A stretch of DNA of 64,000 bases from RPRB01 sp035543115 (lineage in GTDB: Bacteria > Myxococcota > Myxococcia > Myxococcales > Myxococcaceae). The translations under genes were made by a program, and so were the position numbers. Positions 29,963-38,384 of the stretch are shown piece after piece (position 1 is the first letter of the stretch; every line of letters starts with the position of its first letter). Where the stretch lies: positions 56,027 through 120,026 of the forward strand of contig DATKKF010000042.1 of assembly GCA_035543115.1 (NCBI GenBank), given 5' to 3'. A model generated the notes under the pieces. It saw only the letters and a list, made by a program, of their open reading frames with translations, had not been told where the DNA came from and did no database searches.

Positions 29963-30742
29963 ATGGATCTGTTGACCTTCGACAACGTCGCGATCGGTTA
30001 CCGTCGGGGACAGCCGCTCCTGCCACCGATCTCGTTCGCGGTGGCGAGCGGAGACCTGGTCGGCATTCTCGGGCCCAACGGGGCGGGGAAGAGCACCTTC
30101 CTCAGGACGCTGCTCGGGCTCCTACCGCCGCTTCAAGGCAAGGTGCGATACCCCGGAGGGCATGAGCCCCGCATGGGGTACGTGCCGCAGAATGCGCAGT
30201 TCGATTACGCCTACCCACTCTCGGTGCTCGAGGTGGTGCTGATGGCGCGTTCCTCACAGCTGGGCCTCTTTCGCCGGCCCGGGAAGGAGGACGTCGAGAT
30301 CGCCAAGCGCGAGCTCCAGGCAGTGGGTCTCCAGTCAATCTCCGGGCAGCCGTTTCGCTCGCTGTCGGGCGGCCAGCAGCAGCGGGTCCTGGTGGCTCGC
30401 GCACTGACCGGCGAGCCCGAGCTCCTGGTCCTCGACGAGCCGACCAGCAACATGGACCCTGCCGCCGAGCATGCCCTGCTCTCCATGGTCAGCTCACTGA
30501 CGGCGACGCGAAACGTGGCGGTGGTCTTCGTCACCCATGAGATCTCCGCTGCCGCCGAGTTTGCGAGAACGGTGGTGCTGCTCGACGGGGCGAAGAAATT
30601 CTTCGCTCTCGGACCGGCGAGAGAGATCGTGACCTCCGAGACGATGAGCGCGCTCTACGGCCGCCCGGTCGAGGTGCGTCGTGAAAACGGGAGGGTGTTC
30701 GTCTGGCTCTCGGCCAACGGAAGCGGAGGCGCCTCACCGTGA
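29963..30742 (+). CDS. Metal ABC transporter ATP-binding protein, ZnuC/MntA type
   Basis: A 259-residue ATPase with Walker A GPNGAGKSTFLRTLLGLL, Q loop RMGYVPQNAQFDYAYPLSV, signature RSLSGGQQQRVLVARAL, Walker B LLVLDEPTSNMDP and the switch His in VVFVTHEISAA. The YVPQ/DYAYPLSV stretch is characteristic of ATPases for zinc or manganese (cluster A-I) importers. It couples ATP hydrolysis to metal uptake across the inner membrane. The start overlaps nothing upstream; the stop overlaps the permease start by four bases. No clear Zur-like palindrome was seen in the 180-base upstream region. Confidence 0.88.
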   Translation: MDLLTFDNVAIGYRRGQPLLPPISFAVASGDLVGILGPNGAGKSTFLRTLLGLLPPLQGKVRYPGGHEPRMGYVPQNAQFDYAYPLSVLEVVLMARSSQLGLFRRPGKEDVEIAKRELQAVGLQSISGQPFRSLSGGQQQRVLVARALTGEPELLVLDEPTSNMDPAAEHALLSMVSSLTATRNVAVVFVTHEISAAAEFARTVVLLDGAKKFFALGPAREIVTSETMSALYGRPVEVRRENGRVFVWLSANGSGGASP

Positions 30743-31608
30743 CCTTCTGGGAGGCCCGGTTCCTGTGGGAAGAGCCGATGCTCGCCGCGGTGCTCGCCTC
30801 GGCGATGCTCGGCTACCTGGGCTTCTTCGTGGTGCTGCGCCGGATTGCCTTTATGAGCGCAGCGTTGAGCCAGGTCTCGGGACTCGGGGTCGCGTCCGCC
30901 TTTCTCGCCGGCAGCTATGCCGGCATCACCCCTCACTCCGAGACCCCGCTCTGGCTCAACCCATCGCTGTGGGCGCTGGTCTTTGCGTGCCTCGGGGCCG
31001 CGGCGATGGGCTTACCCGCACGTTCGCGGCGGGTGACCCCCGAGAGCGCCGTTGCGCTCGCCTACCTGGCGGCGAGTGCCTTCGTCCTGCTGGTCCTCGC
31101 CAACCCGCGCATCGCGCAGGAGGCCCACGAGATCGGCGACCTCCTCTTTGGCAATGCGGTGGTGGTGCGACGGCAGGACCTCTGGAACCTCGGCTTCACC
31201 GGGCTCCTCGTCCTGCTGGTGCACGGCCTCCTCTTTCGTTCCTTCCTCTTTGCGTCCTTCGACTCCGACACTGCGCGCGTCTCCGGAGTACCGGTGCGGG
31301 GAGTGGAGCTGGTGCTCCACCTCTCGTTGGCGGTGGCGGTGGCGGCGGCGACGCGTGCTCTGGGGGCGTTGCCGGTGTTCTCGTTCCTGGTGCTTCCCGC
31401 CGGGGCAGCGCTTCTCTTCTCCGAACGGCTGCGGATCGTGCTCCTCCTGTCGGTGCTGATCGCGGTCTTCTCGGGCGCCGGGGGCTACGCGCTCTCCTGG
31501 GCGCTGTCTCTGCCCACCGGCTCGGTGATGGTCGCGCTGGGGGTGGGCATGTGGGGGGTCGCCGGGCTCAAGCGGCTGGTGGAGATCCGGCTCGGTCGAG
31601 AATCGTGA
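30739..31608 (+). CDS. Metal ABC transporter permease, ZnuB type
   Basis: The 289-residue product has eight or nine hydrophobic helices and belongs to the ABC-3 (ZnuB/MntB) permease family, recognised by AMLGYLGFFVVLRRIAFMSAALSQ near the N-terminus and ALPVFSFLVLPAGAALLF in the C-terminal part. It forms the transmembrane channel of the metal importer. It begins at a GTG inside the ATPase gene end (GTGA overlap). The EAHEIGDLLFGNAVVV segment matches the conserved coupling region. Confidence 0.88.
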   Translation: MTFWEARFLWEEPMLAAVLASAMLGYLGFFVVLRRIAFMSAALSQVSGLGVASAFLAGSYAGITPHSETPLWLNPSLWALVFACLGAAAMGLPARSRRVTPESAVALAYLAASAFVLLVLANPRIAQEAHEIGDLLFGNAVVVRRQDLWNLGFTGLLVLLVHGLLFRSFLFASFDSDTARVSGVPVRGVELVLHLSLAVAVAAATRALGALPVFSFLVLPAGAALLFSERLRIVLLLSVLIAVFSGAGGYALSWALSLPTGSVMVALGVGMWGVAGLKRLVEIRLGRES

Positions 31609-31644
31609 GCTCGATGGCATCATGAGGGTCGAGAGGCTCGAAGC

Positions 31645-32931
31645 ATGAAGAACGCTCTCTTCGAGGCGATGGCGCTGGCCCTCGTTGCGGTCGCGCTGCC
31701 GGTCCGCGCGCAGGACGCCGGAGCGCCGGCGCCTCCGGCCGTCGCCGGGGGGCAGGTCGACGGTGGCAGCGAACCATCGCTCCTCGACGAGATCGATGCC
31801 GCGGCGAGTGACGCCACACCGGGGCGCGCTGCACCGGCGGTGGCGCCCGCCCCGACGGCGCGCGCGTTTCAGAGCTTCAATCCAGACATCTCGGTCATCA
31901 TCGACGGGACCGCCGGCTACGCGAACAAGGCCAGCTACAGCCTGGCGGGAGACGACCCCGACCTCAAGGGTGGCTCGTCCGCCCGGCCAGCCGGCTTCAC
32001 CGTGCAAGAGCTGGAGATCGCCTTCCAGGCAGTGGTGGATCCCTTCTTTCGCGCCGACGTGTTCGTGACCATTCCCAATCTGGAGGGAGTCGAGGTCGAA
32101 GAGGCGGTGGTGACCACCACCAGCTTGCCGGCCGGTTTCCAGGTACGCGCCGGCATCTTTCGCTCGGCCTTCGGCCGGCAGAACGGTCAGCACCTGCACC
32201 TCCAGGACTTCACGCGCCGCCCGTTGATCAACGAGGCGTTCCTGGGCGTCGACGGTCTGCGTTCCCCCGGACTCCAGATCTCGTGGTTGTTTCCGACCTC
32301 GTTCTTCTTGCAGCTGAGTGCGGAGGCCTTCAGCGTTGCCCGCCCCGACGAGACGGGCCACCTGACGAGCTTTGGCGGCGGCGAGCGTACCAACCTCACC
32401 TACACCACCGAGCTCAAGGTCTTCGTTCCGGTGACTCCGTCGCTGAGCCTCTATGGCGGCCTCAACGCCGCGTTCGGAAAGAGCACCTATCCCCGGGATG
32501 GCGCGTCGACCTCGCTCGAGGGCGTGGACCTCTACCTCAAGTACAAGCCGCCGAACGTCGTGAGCGGCTACTTCAGCCTGGCCTGGACGACGGAGTACTT
32601 CTTGCGTCAGGTGCAGCCGCTGACTCCGGAGGAATCGGTCGCCCAGGACGGTGGCCTCTATACCCAGCTGGTCTTTCAGGTGGCTCGGCAGTGGTACCTG
32701 GGCGTGAGGCAGGACTTCCTGGGCATTCCCCAGTCGACGTTGCAGTCCCGGGTCCAGCGCACGAGCCTGAGCTTCACCTTTGCCACCAGCGAGTTTGCGC
32801 GGATCCGTCTGTACGGCGAGCGCGAGACGACGCCCGCGGCCGGGCAATCGATCTTCTCCGGGCCGGAGTGCTATGCCGCATATCTTCAGCTGGAGGTGGC
32901 AATCGGCGCACACGGAGCACACCCGTTCTGA
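31645..32931 (+). CDS. Outer-membrane beta-barrel protein of a metal-uptake cluster
   Basis: A 428-residue exported protein: signal peptide ending VRAQ (residue 23), a Pro/Ala/Gly-rich linker to about residue 75, then alternating amphipathic beta-strands to a terminal AAYLQLEVAIGAHGAHPF. The barrel region has segments such as VQELEIAFQAVVDPFFRADVF and FQVRAGIFRSAFGRQN typical of phosphate/zinc-regulated porin-like proteins. There is no TonB plug domain visible. Position between the permease and binding-protein genes suggests that it lets the metal, or a metal complex, cross the outer membrane. Confidence 0.75.
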   Translation: MKNALFEAMALALVAVALPVRAQDAGAPAPPAVAGGQVDGGSEPSLLDEIDAAASDATPGRAAPAVAPAPTARAFQSFNPDISVIIDGTAGYANKASYSLAGDDPDLKGGSSARPAGFTVQELEIAFQAVVDPFFRADVFVTIPNLEGVEVEEAVVTTTSLPAGFQVRAGIFRSAFGRQNGQHLHLQDFTRRPLINEAFLGVDGLRSPGLQISWLFPTSFFLQLSAEAFSVARPDETGHLTSFGGGERTNLTYTTELKVFVPVTPSLSLYGGLNAAFGKSTYPRDGASTSLEGVDLYLKYKPPNVVSGYFSLAWTTEYFLRQVQPLTPEESVAQDGGLYTQLVFQVARQWYLGVRQDFLGIPQSTLQSRVQRTSLSFTFATSEFARIRLYGERETTPAAGQSIFSGPECYAAYLQLEVAIGAHGAHPF

Positions 32932-32992
32932 GCTCGCGGTCCCGGACGAGTCACCTGCATCCGCTGATCGAAGGTCCCGGAGAGGTTGCACG

Positions 32993-33904
32993 ATGCTTCG
33001 TACGCCGTCGCTGCTGCCGCTGTTGCTGCTGGGAATGGCATCACCCGCTGAGGCGCAGGAGAAGCTCCAGGTCGTCACGACCATCGAGACATTCGCCGAC
33101 CTGGCGCGCAGGGTGGGCGGCGACCGGGTGGAGGTTCAGAGCCTGTCGCACGGCTATCAAGATCCGCACTTCGTCGAGGCGAAGCCAAACCTCATGGTGT
33201 CGCTGAACCGAGCCGACCTGCTGGTACGGGTGGGGATGGACCTCGAGATCGGCTGGCTACCCCCTCTGGTCGTGGGCTCGCGCAACGACCGGATCCAGAC
33301 CGGGCAGCCGGGGGACCTCGATCTCTCGACGGTGATCGACCCGCTCGACGTGCCGACGACGAAGGTCGACCGTTCCCAGGGCGACATCCACCCGATGGGG
33401 AACCCGCACTACTGGTTGCCGCCAGTCAATGCGGTGCGTTGCGCGAAGGGCATCCGCGACCGGCTCCAGCAACTGCGGCCGCAGGACAAGCCGTACTTCG
33501 ACGCGCAGTTCAAGCAATTCGTCGACGAGCTCAAGGTGAACGCGGCGAGGTGGGAGACGATCACCAAGCCCCTCGCGGGTCTCAAGATCGTGACCTACCA
33601 CAAGAGCTGGAGCTACGTGTCGAAGTGGCTGCATCTCCAGGAGGTCGGTTACATCGAGGACCGCCCGGGGATTCCGCCCTCTCCGGCCCATCTCGCGCAG
33701 CTGATCCAGACGATGCGTACGGAGGGCGTGAAGGTGATCCTGGTCGAGAGCTTCTACAACCGGTCGATCGCCGACAGCGTGGCCGACAAGACCGGTGCGC
33801 GGGTCGTGCCTTCACCTTCTGATGTCGGAGCGACGCCGGAGATCAAGACCTACTTCGACCTGGTCGACGCCTTCCTCAAGGGTCTGCTTGGCGCGATCTC
33901 TTGA
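32993..33904 (+). CDS. Metal ABC transporter substrate-binding protein, ZnuA/MntC type
   Basis: A 303-residue periplasmic binding protein with signal peptide ending AEAQ. Expected cluster A-I metal ligands can be placed: His59 in DPHF, His139 in NPHYW, His203 in TYHKSWSY and Glu252 in VESFYN. The ETFADLARRVGGDRVEVQSL stretch is typical. There is no His-rich loop as in many ZnuA, and the three His plus one acidic ligand fit zinc best, though manganese or iron cannot be ruled out. Last gene of the cluster; 61 bases after the barrel gene. Confidence 0.88.
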   Translation: MLRTPSLLPLLLLGMASPAEAQEKLQVVTTIETFADLARRVGGDRVEVQSLSHGYQDPHFVEAKPNLMVSLNRADLLVRVGMDLEIGWLPPLVVGSRNDRIQTGQPGDLDLSTVIDPLDVPTTKVDRSQGDIHPMGNPHYWLPPVNAVRCAKGIRDRLQQLRPQDKPYFDAQFKQFVDELKVNAARWETITKPLAGLKIVTYHKSWSYVSKWLHLQEVGYIEDRPGIPPSPAHLAQLIQTMRTEGVKVILVESFYNRSIADSVADKTGARVVPSPSDVGATPEIKTYFDLVDAFLKGLLGAIS

Positions 33905-33967
33905 TCGGAGGAGGCCGCGCGCCCTCCACCCCCGGCATCCGCGGGTCCTCGCCGCACGCTGCGCGAG

Positions 33968-34864
33968 ATGACCGACCCTGCTCCGCCGACCTCGGCCGAC
34001 CGCCGCCGGGCACTCGCTACCGTGGGAGTCGCCTACGCGGCGGCCCTGGCCGTCGGACTCGTGATGGGCTGGGAACTCCGGGGCCGCAGCCCCATCCTCG
34101 TCGCCGCGCTCGGAGACCTCGCCGCCACGCTGGTGGTCTTCGTCTCCAGCGTCCGACACGACAACTCCAGTCTCTACGATCCGTACTGGAGCCTGGCGCC
34201 CATCCCCATCGCGGCGTACTGGGCCACCTGCGCGCCCTCCGGTCCCAACCTCCGCGCCATCCTGGTGCTGGTCCTCGTCGCGGCCTGGGGCGTGCGGCTC
34301 ACCGCGAACTGGGTGGCCCGCTGGCGAGGGCTCGGCGACGAGGACTTCCGCTATCAGGAGATCCGCGCCAGGACCGGCCGGCTCCACTGGCCGGCGAGCC
34401 TCGTCTCCATCCACCTCATACCCACCGCATGGGTCTTTCTGGGCCTCTTGCCAACCTGGCCGGCCCTCTCGAGCCAGGGGCGACCCGTCGGAGCGCTGGA
34501 TCTCCTCGCGCTGGCCGTGACCGCAGGTGCCATCGCGGTCGAGGGCGTCTCCGACCTTCAGCTGCGCCGTTTCCTCCGCACCCGCCGCGAGGCCTCGGCG
34601 GTGCTCGACACGGGGCTCTGGCGCTTCTCCCGCCACCCGAACTACTTCGGCGAGGTCACCTTCTGGTGGGGCCTGTGGCTGTTCGGGCTCGCCGCCGACC
34701 CGGGCTGGGCCTGGACAGTCGTCGGTCCGGTCTCGATGACGCTGCTCTTCGCCCTGGTCAGCATTCCCTGGATGGACCGGCGCATGCTCTCCCGCCACCC
34801 CGAGTGGGCGGCGCAGATGACCGCGACCTCCGCCCTCGTGCCCTGGCCCCGCCGGTTGCCATGA
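33968..34864 (+). CDS. DUF1295 membrane protein, steroid 5-alpha-reductase-like
   Basis: The 298-residue product has seven or eight helices and the DUF1295/steroid 5-alpha reductase pattern: DPYWSLAPI near residue 75, NWVARWRGLGDEDFRYQEIR, and the C-terminal SRHPNYFGEVTFWWGLWLF plus MDRRMLSRHPEWAAQM. Enzymes with this fold reduce double bonds or methylate isoprenoids and lipids in the membrane, with NADPH or SAM. The substrate is not known. Its stop overlaps the start of the next gene by four bases. Confidence 0.88.
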   Translation: MTDPAPPTSADRRRALATVGVAYAAALAVGLVMGWELRGRSPILVAALGDLAATLVVFVSSVRHDNSSLYDPYWSLAPIPIAAYWATCAPSGPNLRAILVLVLVAAWGVRLTANWVARWRGLGDEDFRYQEIRARTGRLHWPASLVSIHLIPTAWVFLGLLPTWPALSSQGRPVGALDLLALAVTAGAIAVEGVSDLQLRRFLRTRREASAVLDTGLWRFSRHPNYFGEVTFWWGLWLFGLAADPGWAWTVVGPVSMTLLFALVSIPWMDRRMLSRHPEWAAQMTATSALVPWPRRLP

Positions 34865-35535
34865 CCGCTGGACGCGCGCGTCGCTGGCTGCCGCATCTGG
34901 TCGCCGTCCTGGGAGCCCTCCAGCCTCGCGGCGCGAGGGGCGCGGATGGCGCTCCGGTCGAGGAGTTCCGGGACCGGTACGCCGGCGAGTACCTGTTCGT
35001 CGGCGGCGCTTCGGAGCGGGCTCTGGTCCCGGCAGCGGTCGAGCGGTCGGTGGATGGGATGTTCTTCATCGCGCGGGGCATCGCCTACGACCGTCTGCTC
35101 AGGACCTGCGAGATCTGCTCGAGCTACACGCTCGGCTTCGGCGGCGGAAACATCTCCGTCGCCGGTCCCTGCCAGCTGACGGACGTCAGCCCGGACGATG
35201 GCCGGGAGGTGGACCACCGGACGAAGCTCGGCGACACGAGCAAGCTCAGCCAGCGCTTCGAACGGGAGACGCTGGTCCAGACCTTTCGCGCGGAGGAAGG
35301 TTCGCGCAAGGTGGTGTGGATGCTGCTGCCTGGCGGCGCCACGCTCCGGGTCCAGGTCATCATCACCAGCAAGCACCTTCCCCACCCCGTCGACTACGCG
35401 CTCACCTACCAACGGAAGAGCGCCCCACGCCCGGCACCGCCCGCTGCAGGGGCAAGCGACGCTGGACCGTCACCTCGCGGGGCAGGTGGCCCGGAGCCCG
35501 TCGACCAGGTGGTGGCAACGCCGCGGAGCAGGTAG
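34861..35535 (+). CDS. Secreted hypothetical protein coupled to a DUF1295 gene
   Basis: The 224-residue product begins at an ATG overlapping the upstream stop (ATGA). A short signal (WLPHLVAVLGALQPRGARG) precedes a mature domain of about 165 residues with three cysteines in CEICSSYTL and GPCQLTD, and ends in a Pro/Ala-rich tail. The middle, FGGGNISVAGPCQLTDVSPDDG, reads like a beta-rich domain. No known family. Coupling to the DUF1295 gene suggests a related envelope or lipid role, by position only. Confidence 0.62.
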   Translation: MTAGRARRWLPHLVAVLGALQPRGARGADGAPVEEFRDRYAGEYLFVGGASERALVPAAVERSVDGMFFIARGIAYDRLLRTCEICSSYTLGFGGGNISVAGPCQLTDVSPDDGREVDHRTKLGDTSKLSQRFERETLVQTFRAEEGSRKVVWMLLPGGATLRVQVIITSKHLPHPVDYALTYQRKSAPRPAPPAAGASDAGPSPRGAGGPEPVDQVVATPRSR

Positions 35536-35544
35536 ACCCGCGGC

Positions 35545-37080
35545 ATGCACCCGCTCCTCCGCCGACGGTCTCCGCCCTCTGCGCTCGCCCTCCTCCTCGG
35601 GGCGTTCGCGCTCGGCTGCAGCCAGAAGACCACACCGCCGCCGCCGTCCGACCCTTACGTCTACACCCCGCCACCGGCGGGCGGTGCGCCGGCTGAGCTC
35701 GCGGCGCCGGTGTGGAACGACCCCGGCGGCACCGGCGGCCATCTGCAGAAGGACCTCGAGCCCTACTGGGCCATGCCCGAGGCCAAGGGCTCCCCGGAGG
35801 GGAATTTCCCGACCTGGCGCACCATGACCGGCGCGCTCACCGCCAACACCGCGCGCAAGCCTCGCATGCTGGGTCGTCAGACCTTCGGGTACGCCATCGA
35901 GTACCTCCTGACCGGCGACGCGGAGAAGCTCGCCCTGGCGAGGGCCGGCAACCGGTGGATTCTCGACCACGCGTGGGACGGTTCGGTGGGCGGGTGGTTC
36001 GCCGACCTCGACGCCGCCGGCAACTCGTCCGGCGCCGGCGCCAAGCTGACCCAGGACTTCGCGTACACGGTGATGGGCCCCGCCGCCTACTTCTTCGTCA
36101 CCCGCGACCCCGAGGCCGAGGCGAAGATCGAGCAGACCCGCCAGCTCCTCTTCGATCCGGCCACCTACTTCGACACCGCCGGCCAGCGCATCCGCGACGG
36201 CATGAACGCGTCCCTCACCGCCGAGGCCTTCCTCAACGGCAGCGGGAACGACATCGTCTCGCAGCTCGATCCCATCACTGCCTTCATCCTGCTGGTCCAA
36301 CCGGTGCGCACCCAGCAGACCGACCGCGACCGGATGCTCGCCGACCTGCGCACCCTCGCGGTGGCCGTCCGCGACCGGCATTTCTCGCAGGGGCTCTTCT
36401 GGGGCAACGTGAATGCGCTCGGCGCGTACCGGAGCTTCCACAGTGACTACGGCCACATCCTGAAGGCGCACTGGGCACTCACCCAGATCGACAAGCGGCT
36501 CGCAGACCGGCCGTTCCACGACTTCCTCGCCACCTGGACGAATGCCACGCTCACCCGCGCGCTCGACGAGACGCGCGGCCGCTGGAAGAAGCAGCCAGCG
36601 TCGGAGACCACCGACGACTACGGCTCGGACTGGTGGGCGTTCGCCGAGGCCGATCAGCTGGCCTCCACCCTGGCGCTGCACGATCCGAAGTGGGTCCCGG
36701 TCGTCGCCAAGACCTCGACCCACTGGCGCAACGAGTACGTCGACCAAGAGTACGCCATCGGGGAGATCATCCCCAGCATCACCGCGGATGGCTCGCCGGT
36801 CTACCCCTGGCCGTCGACCGACACCGCGAAGTGCAACGAGTGGAAGTCGGCATTCCACTCGCACGAGCACGCGCTGGTGATGTTCCTCTTCGGCCACTAC
36901 CTCACCGGGACCCCGGCGCCGCTCTACTTCGCCTTCCCCGCGGCGGAGATCGAGGCACGGGCCAAGGCGTCCACTCCCTACACCTTCCAGGGCAAGGTCG
37001 CCGGCTGGGAGGATCTGGGCGAGATCGCCGGGACCGGCGGGCTGCACCAGGTCCGGGTCACCTTCTCCGAGCTGCGCTGA
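35545..37080 (+). CDS. Lipoprotein with AGE-like (alpha/alpha)6 fold
   Basis: A 511-residue protein with a lipoprotein signal (LALLLGAFALGC, Cys at about 24) and a Pro-rich linker. The remainder is helical with regular repeats such as RQTFGYAIEYLLTGDAEKLALARAGNRWIL, DGSVGGWFADLDAAGN and a DYGHILKAHWALTQIDKRL stretch that look like the N-acylglucosamine 2-epimerase/six-hairpin glycosidase toroid. Aromatic and acidic residues on loops (DYGSDWWAFAEAD) could bind sugar. Activity not assignable; it may process a surface polysaccharide. Starts nine bases after the previous gene. Confidence 0.65.
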   Translation: MHPLLRRRSPPSALALLLGAFALGCSQKTTPPPPSDPYVYTPPPAGGAPAELAAPVWNDPGGTGGHLQKDLEPYWAMPEAKGSPEGNFPTWRTMTGALTANTARKPRMLGRQTFGYAIEYLLTGDAEKLALARAGNRWILDHAWDGSVGGWFADLDAAGNSSGAGAKLTQDFAYTVMGPAAYFFVTRDPEAEAKIEQTRQLLFDPATYFDTAGQRIRDGMNASLTAEAFLNGSGNDIVSQLDPITAFILLVQPVRTQQTDRDRMLADLRTLAVAVRDRHFSQGLFWGNVNALGAYRSFHSDYGHILKAHWALTQIDKRLADRPFHDFLATWTNATLTRALDETRGRWKKQPASETTDDYGSDWWAFAEADQLASTLALHDPKWVPVVAKTSTHWRNEYVDQEYAIGEIIPSITADGSPVYPWPSTDTAKCNEWKSAFHSHEHALVMFLFGHYLTGTPAPLYFAFPAAEIEARAKASTPYTFQGKVAGWEDLGEIAGTGGLHQVRVTFSELR

Positions 37081-37345
37081 GCGCGGCGGGCCTCTGGCCT
37101 GCGGCCGGTCACGGTCACCGACTGCACACCGTTGACCGAGGCCGCCTCCACCTCCACCGGCGCGGACAGCGAGATGGTGTCACCGGGTTGCGGCCGGAGG
37201 ACCGTGAGACCGGACTGACCCCGCCGTCGGCCGGAAGCGATGGGACCGTCAGATCGAAGCACCCGAAGAGCACGGCGCAGGGCAGCAGGCACCAGGCTGC
37301 GGACCATCCCGAGAGCGACAGGGCATCCCTCCGGAGTTGCGACGA
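37081..37345 (-). pseudogene. Frameshifted remnant of a secreted Ig-like lipoprotein
   Basis: On the minus strand one frame reads a lipoprotein signal (GWSAAWCLLPCAVLFGC, lipobox VLFGC) and continues CFDLTVPSLPADGG; a second frame then reads GLTVLRPQPGDTISLSAPVE and VEAASVNGVQSVTVTG, typical of the start of an Ig-like domain in surface lipoproteins. The frame changes near 37210-37220. After VTVTG the reading stops making sense and runs into the antisense of the AGE-like gene. The gene therefore looks frameshifted and 3'-truncated. The judgement rests on pattern, not on a database match. Confidence 0.45.
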
Positions 37346-37729
37346 GCGCGGACTGTAAGCCGCGCCCCCGCCCACGAGGTCCCCCGAAGCCGGCCGAGAG
37401 GTGGACGCAGGAGGGCCATGAAAGTGGAGTGCGCGGGCGCACGGCACTTCGAAGCCGCGCGTCCTCCGCTTGGTCTGGCACGAGGACGTAGGGACGCAGC
37501 CGCCGCGCTGACATGCGCTTCCGTTCAGGAAACGGGTCCGGCAGCTTGCTCCTGTTCAGGTGTCGCCCCGGACTTTCGGCTCCGCGGTCAAGTGGTTCGC
37601 ACGTCGACCTGAACACCGAGAGGGGCGTGGTGAGGATCACGACAATCGTCCACACGCCGAAAGCCCCGCCTGGAGCGCAGCGCATGCGGAGAAAGGCCCG
37701 GATTTCACACCCGGTCGCCGGCCGCCAGC
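37346..37729. other. Intergenic stretch without a supported gene
   Basis: About 380 bases between the lipoprotein remnant and the SPW gene. Open frames exist on both strands but have the Arg/Ser/Pro-rich composition of high-GC shadow frames. Nothing further seen. Confidence 0.5.
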
Positions 37730-38056
37730 TCAGTGATGGTGGGCCAGGTGGTGATGTGGCCAGAACGTCTCGTCACTGTTCGGCACAAGGGAGAAGATGA
37801 AGATGAGCGTCGCGGCGAGCACGGTGACGTGAAAGTGGTCGATGTTCGGCAGGACCGCTCCCGACCAGAACAGCCAGACCGCCACCGCGACGTTGATGAA
37901 CCGCAGCCGCGGAGCCCAGATCCCCATGAAGGAGACCAGCGCGACCAGTCCTCCGATGAGCAGGTCGTGCCAGAACACCGGCGAGTGGGTGGGCTGCAGG
38001 AAGGCACTGGCAAACACCGCAGCGCCGAGGAGAACGCCGAGGACTCGAGCGATCAT
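37730..38056 (-). CDS. SPW-repeat family membrane protein with His-rich tail
   Basis: A 108-residue protein with four hydrophobic helices. The SPVFWHDLLIGGLVALVSFMG segment contains the SPW motif that names the family; a second copy of the helical unit follows (FINVAVAVWLFWSGAVLPNI). The C-terminus ends in WPHHHLAHHH, seven histidines in the last twelve residues. A textbook ribosome-binding site (GGAGGT, six bases before ATG) decides the start over an upstream in-frame ATG. SPW proteins have no established function; the His tail suggests metal binding. Confidence 0.82.
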   Translation of the reverse strand: MIARVLGVLLGAAVFASAFLQPTHSPVFWHDLLIGGLVALVSFMGIWAPRLRFINVAVAVWLFWSGAVLPNIDHFHVTVLAATLIFIFSLVPNSDETFWPHHHLAHHH

Positions 38057-38384
38057 GATCACACCTCCGAGGCCACCATCCGCCTTCGGTGCATGCTCCA
38101 CAAGCCACGGTCCTTCCACTGCGCCGCGTCAGGCACACCCAGGGCGCGCGCCTCTCACACGGCGGAGAGTCGACCGGACGAGGAGTGCGCGACCACGGGG
38201 CCCGGCGCGCCTCGATTCGACCGCCTGACCGCCGTTGAGCTTGGCGACCTAGGGGAGGCCTTCGGCCTTCGCGCGCTGCACCGGCCCGACACCCCGCTGC
38301 ACTCGGCTCGCCGTCCGCGGCCCCTCGCCGTAGGAGGACCCGCGCCCGAAGCCGGGAGAGCGCTGGTGCCTGGAGGAGCTCGAC
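38057..38384. other. Divergent promoter region with a small stem-loop
   Basis: The 328 bases separate the divergent SPW and DUF2911 genes and carry no supported ORF. At 38254-38270 the sequence can form a 7-bp stem (GGAGGCC, loop TTC, GGCCTTC, one G-U pair). There is no T run after it. Promoters for both genes should lie here but no convincing -35/-10 pair was found. Confidence 0.4.

Noticed and set aside
36978..37685. Minus-strand 235-codon frame as an intact gene
   Set aside because: Only its middle looks protein-like and that needs a frameshift to join its signal peptide, so a remnant was called instead.
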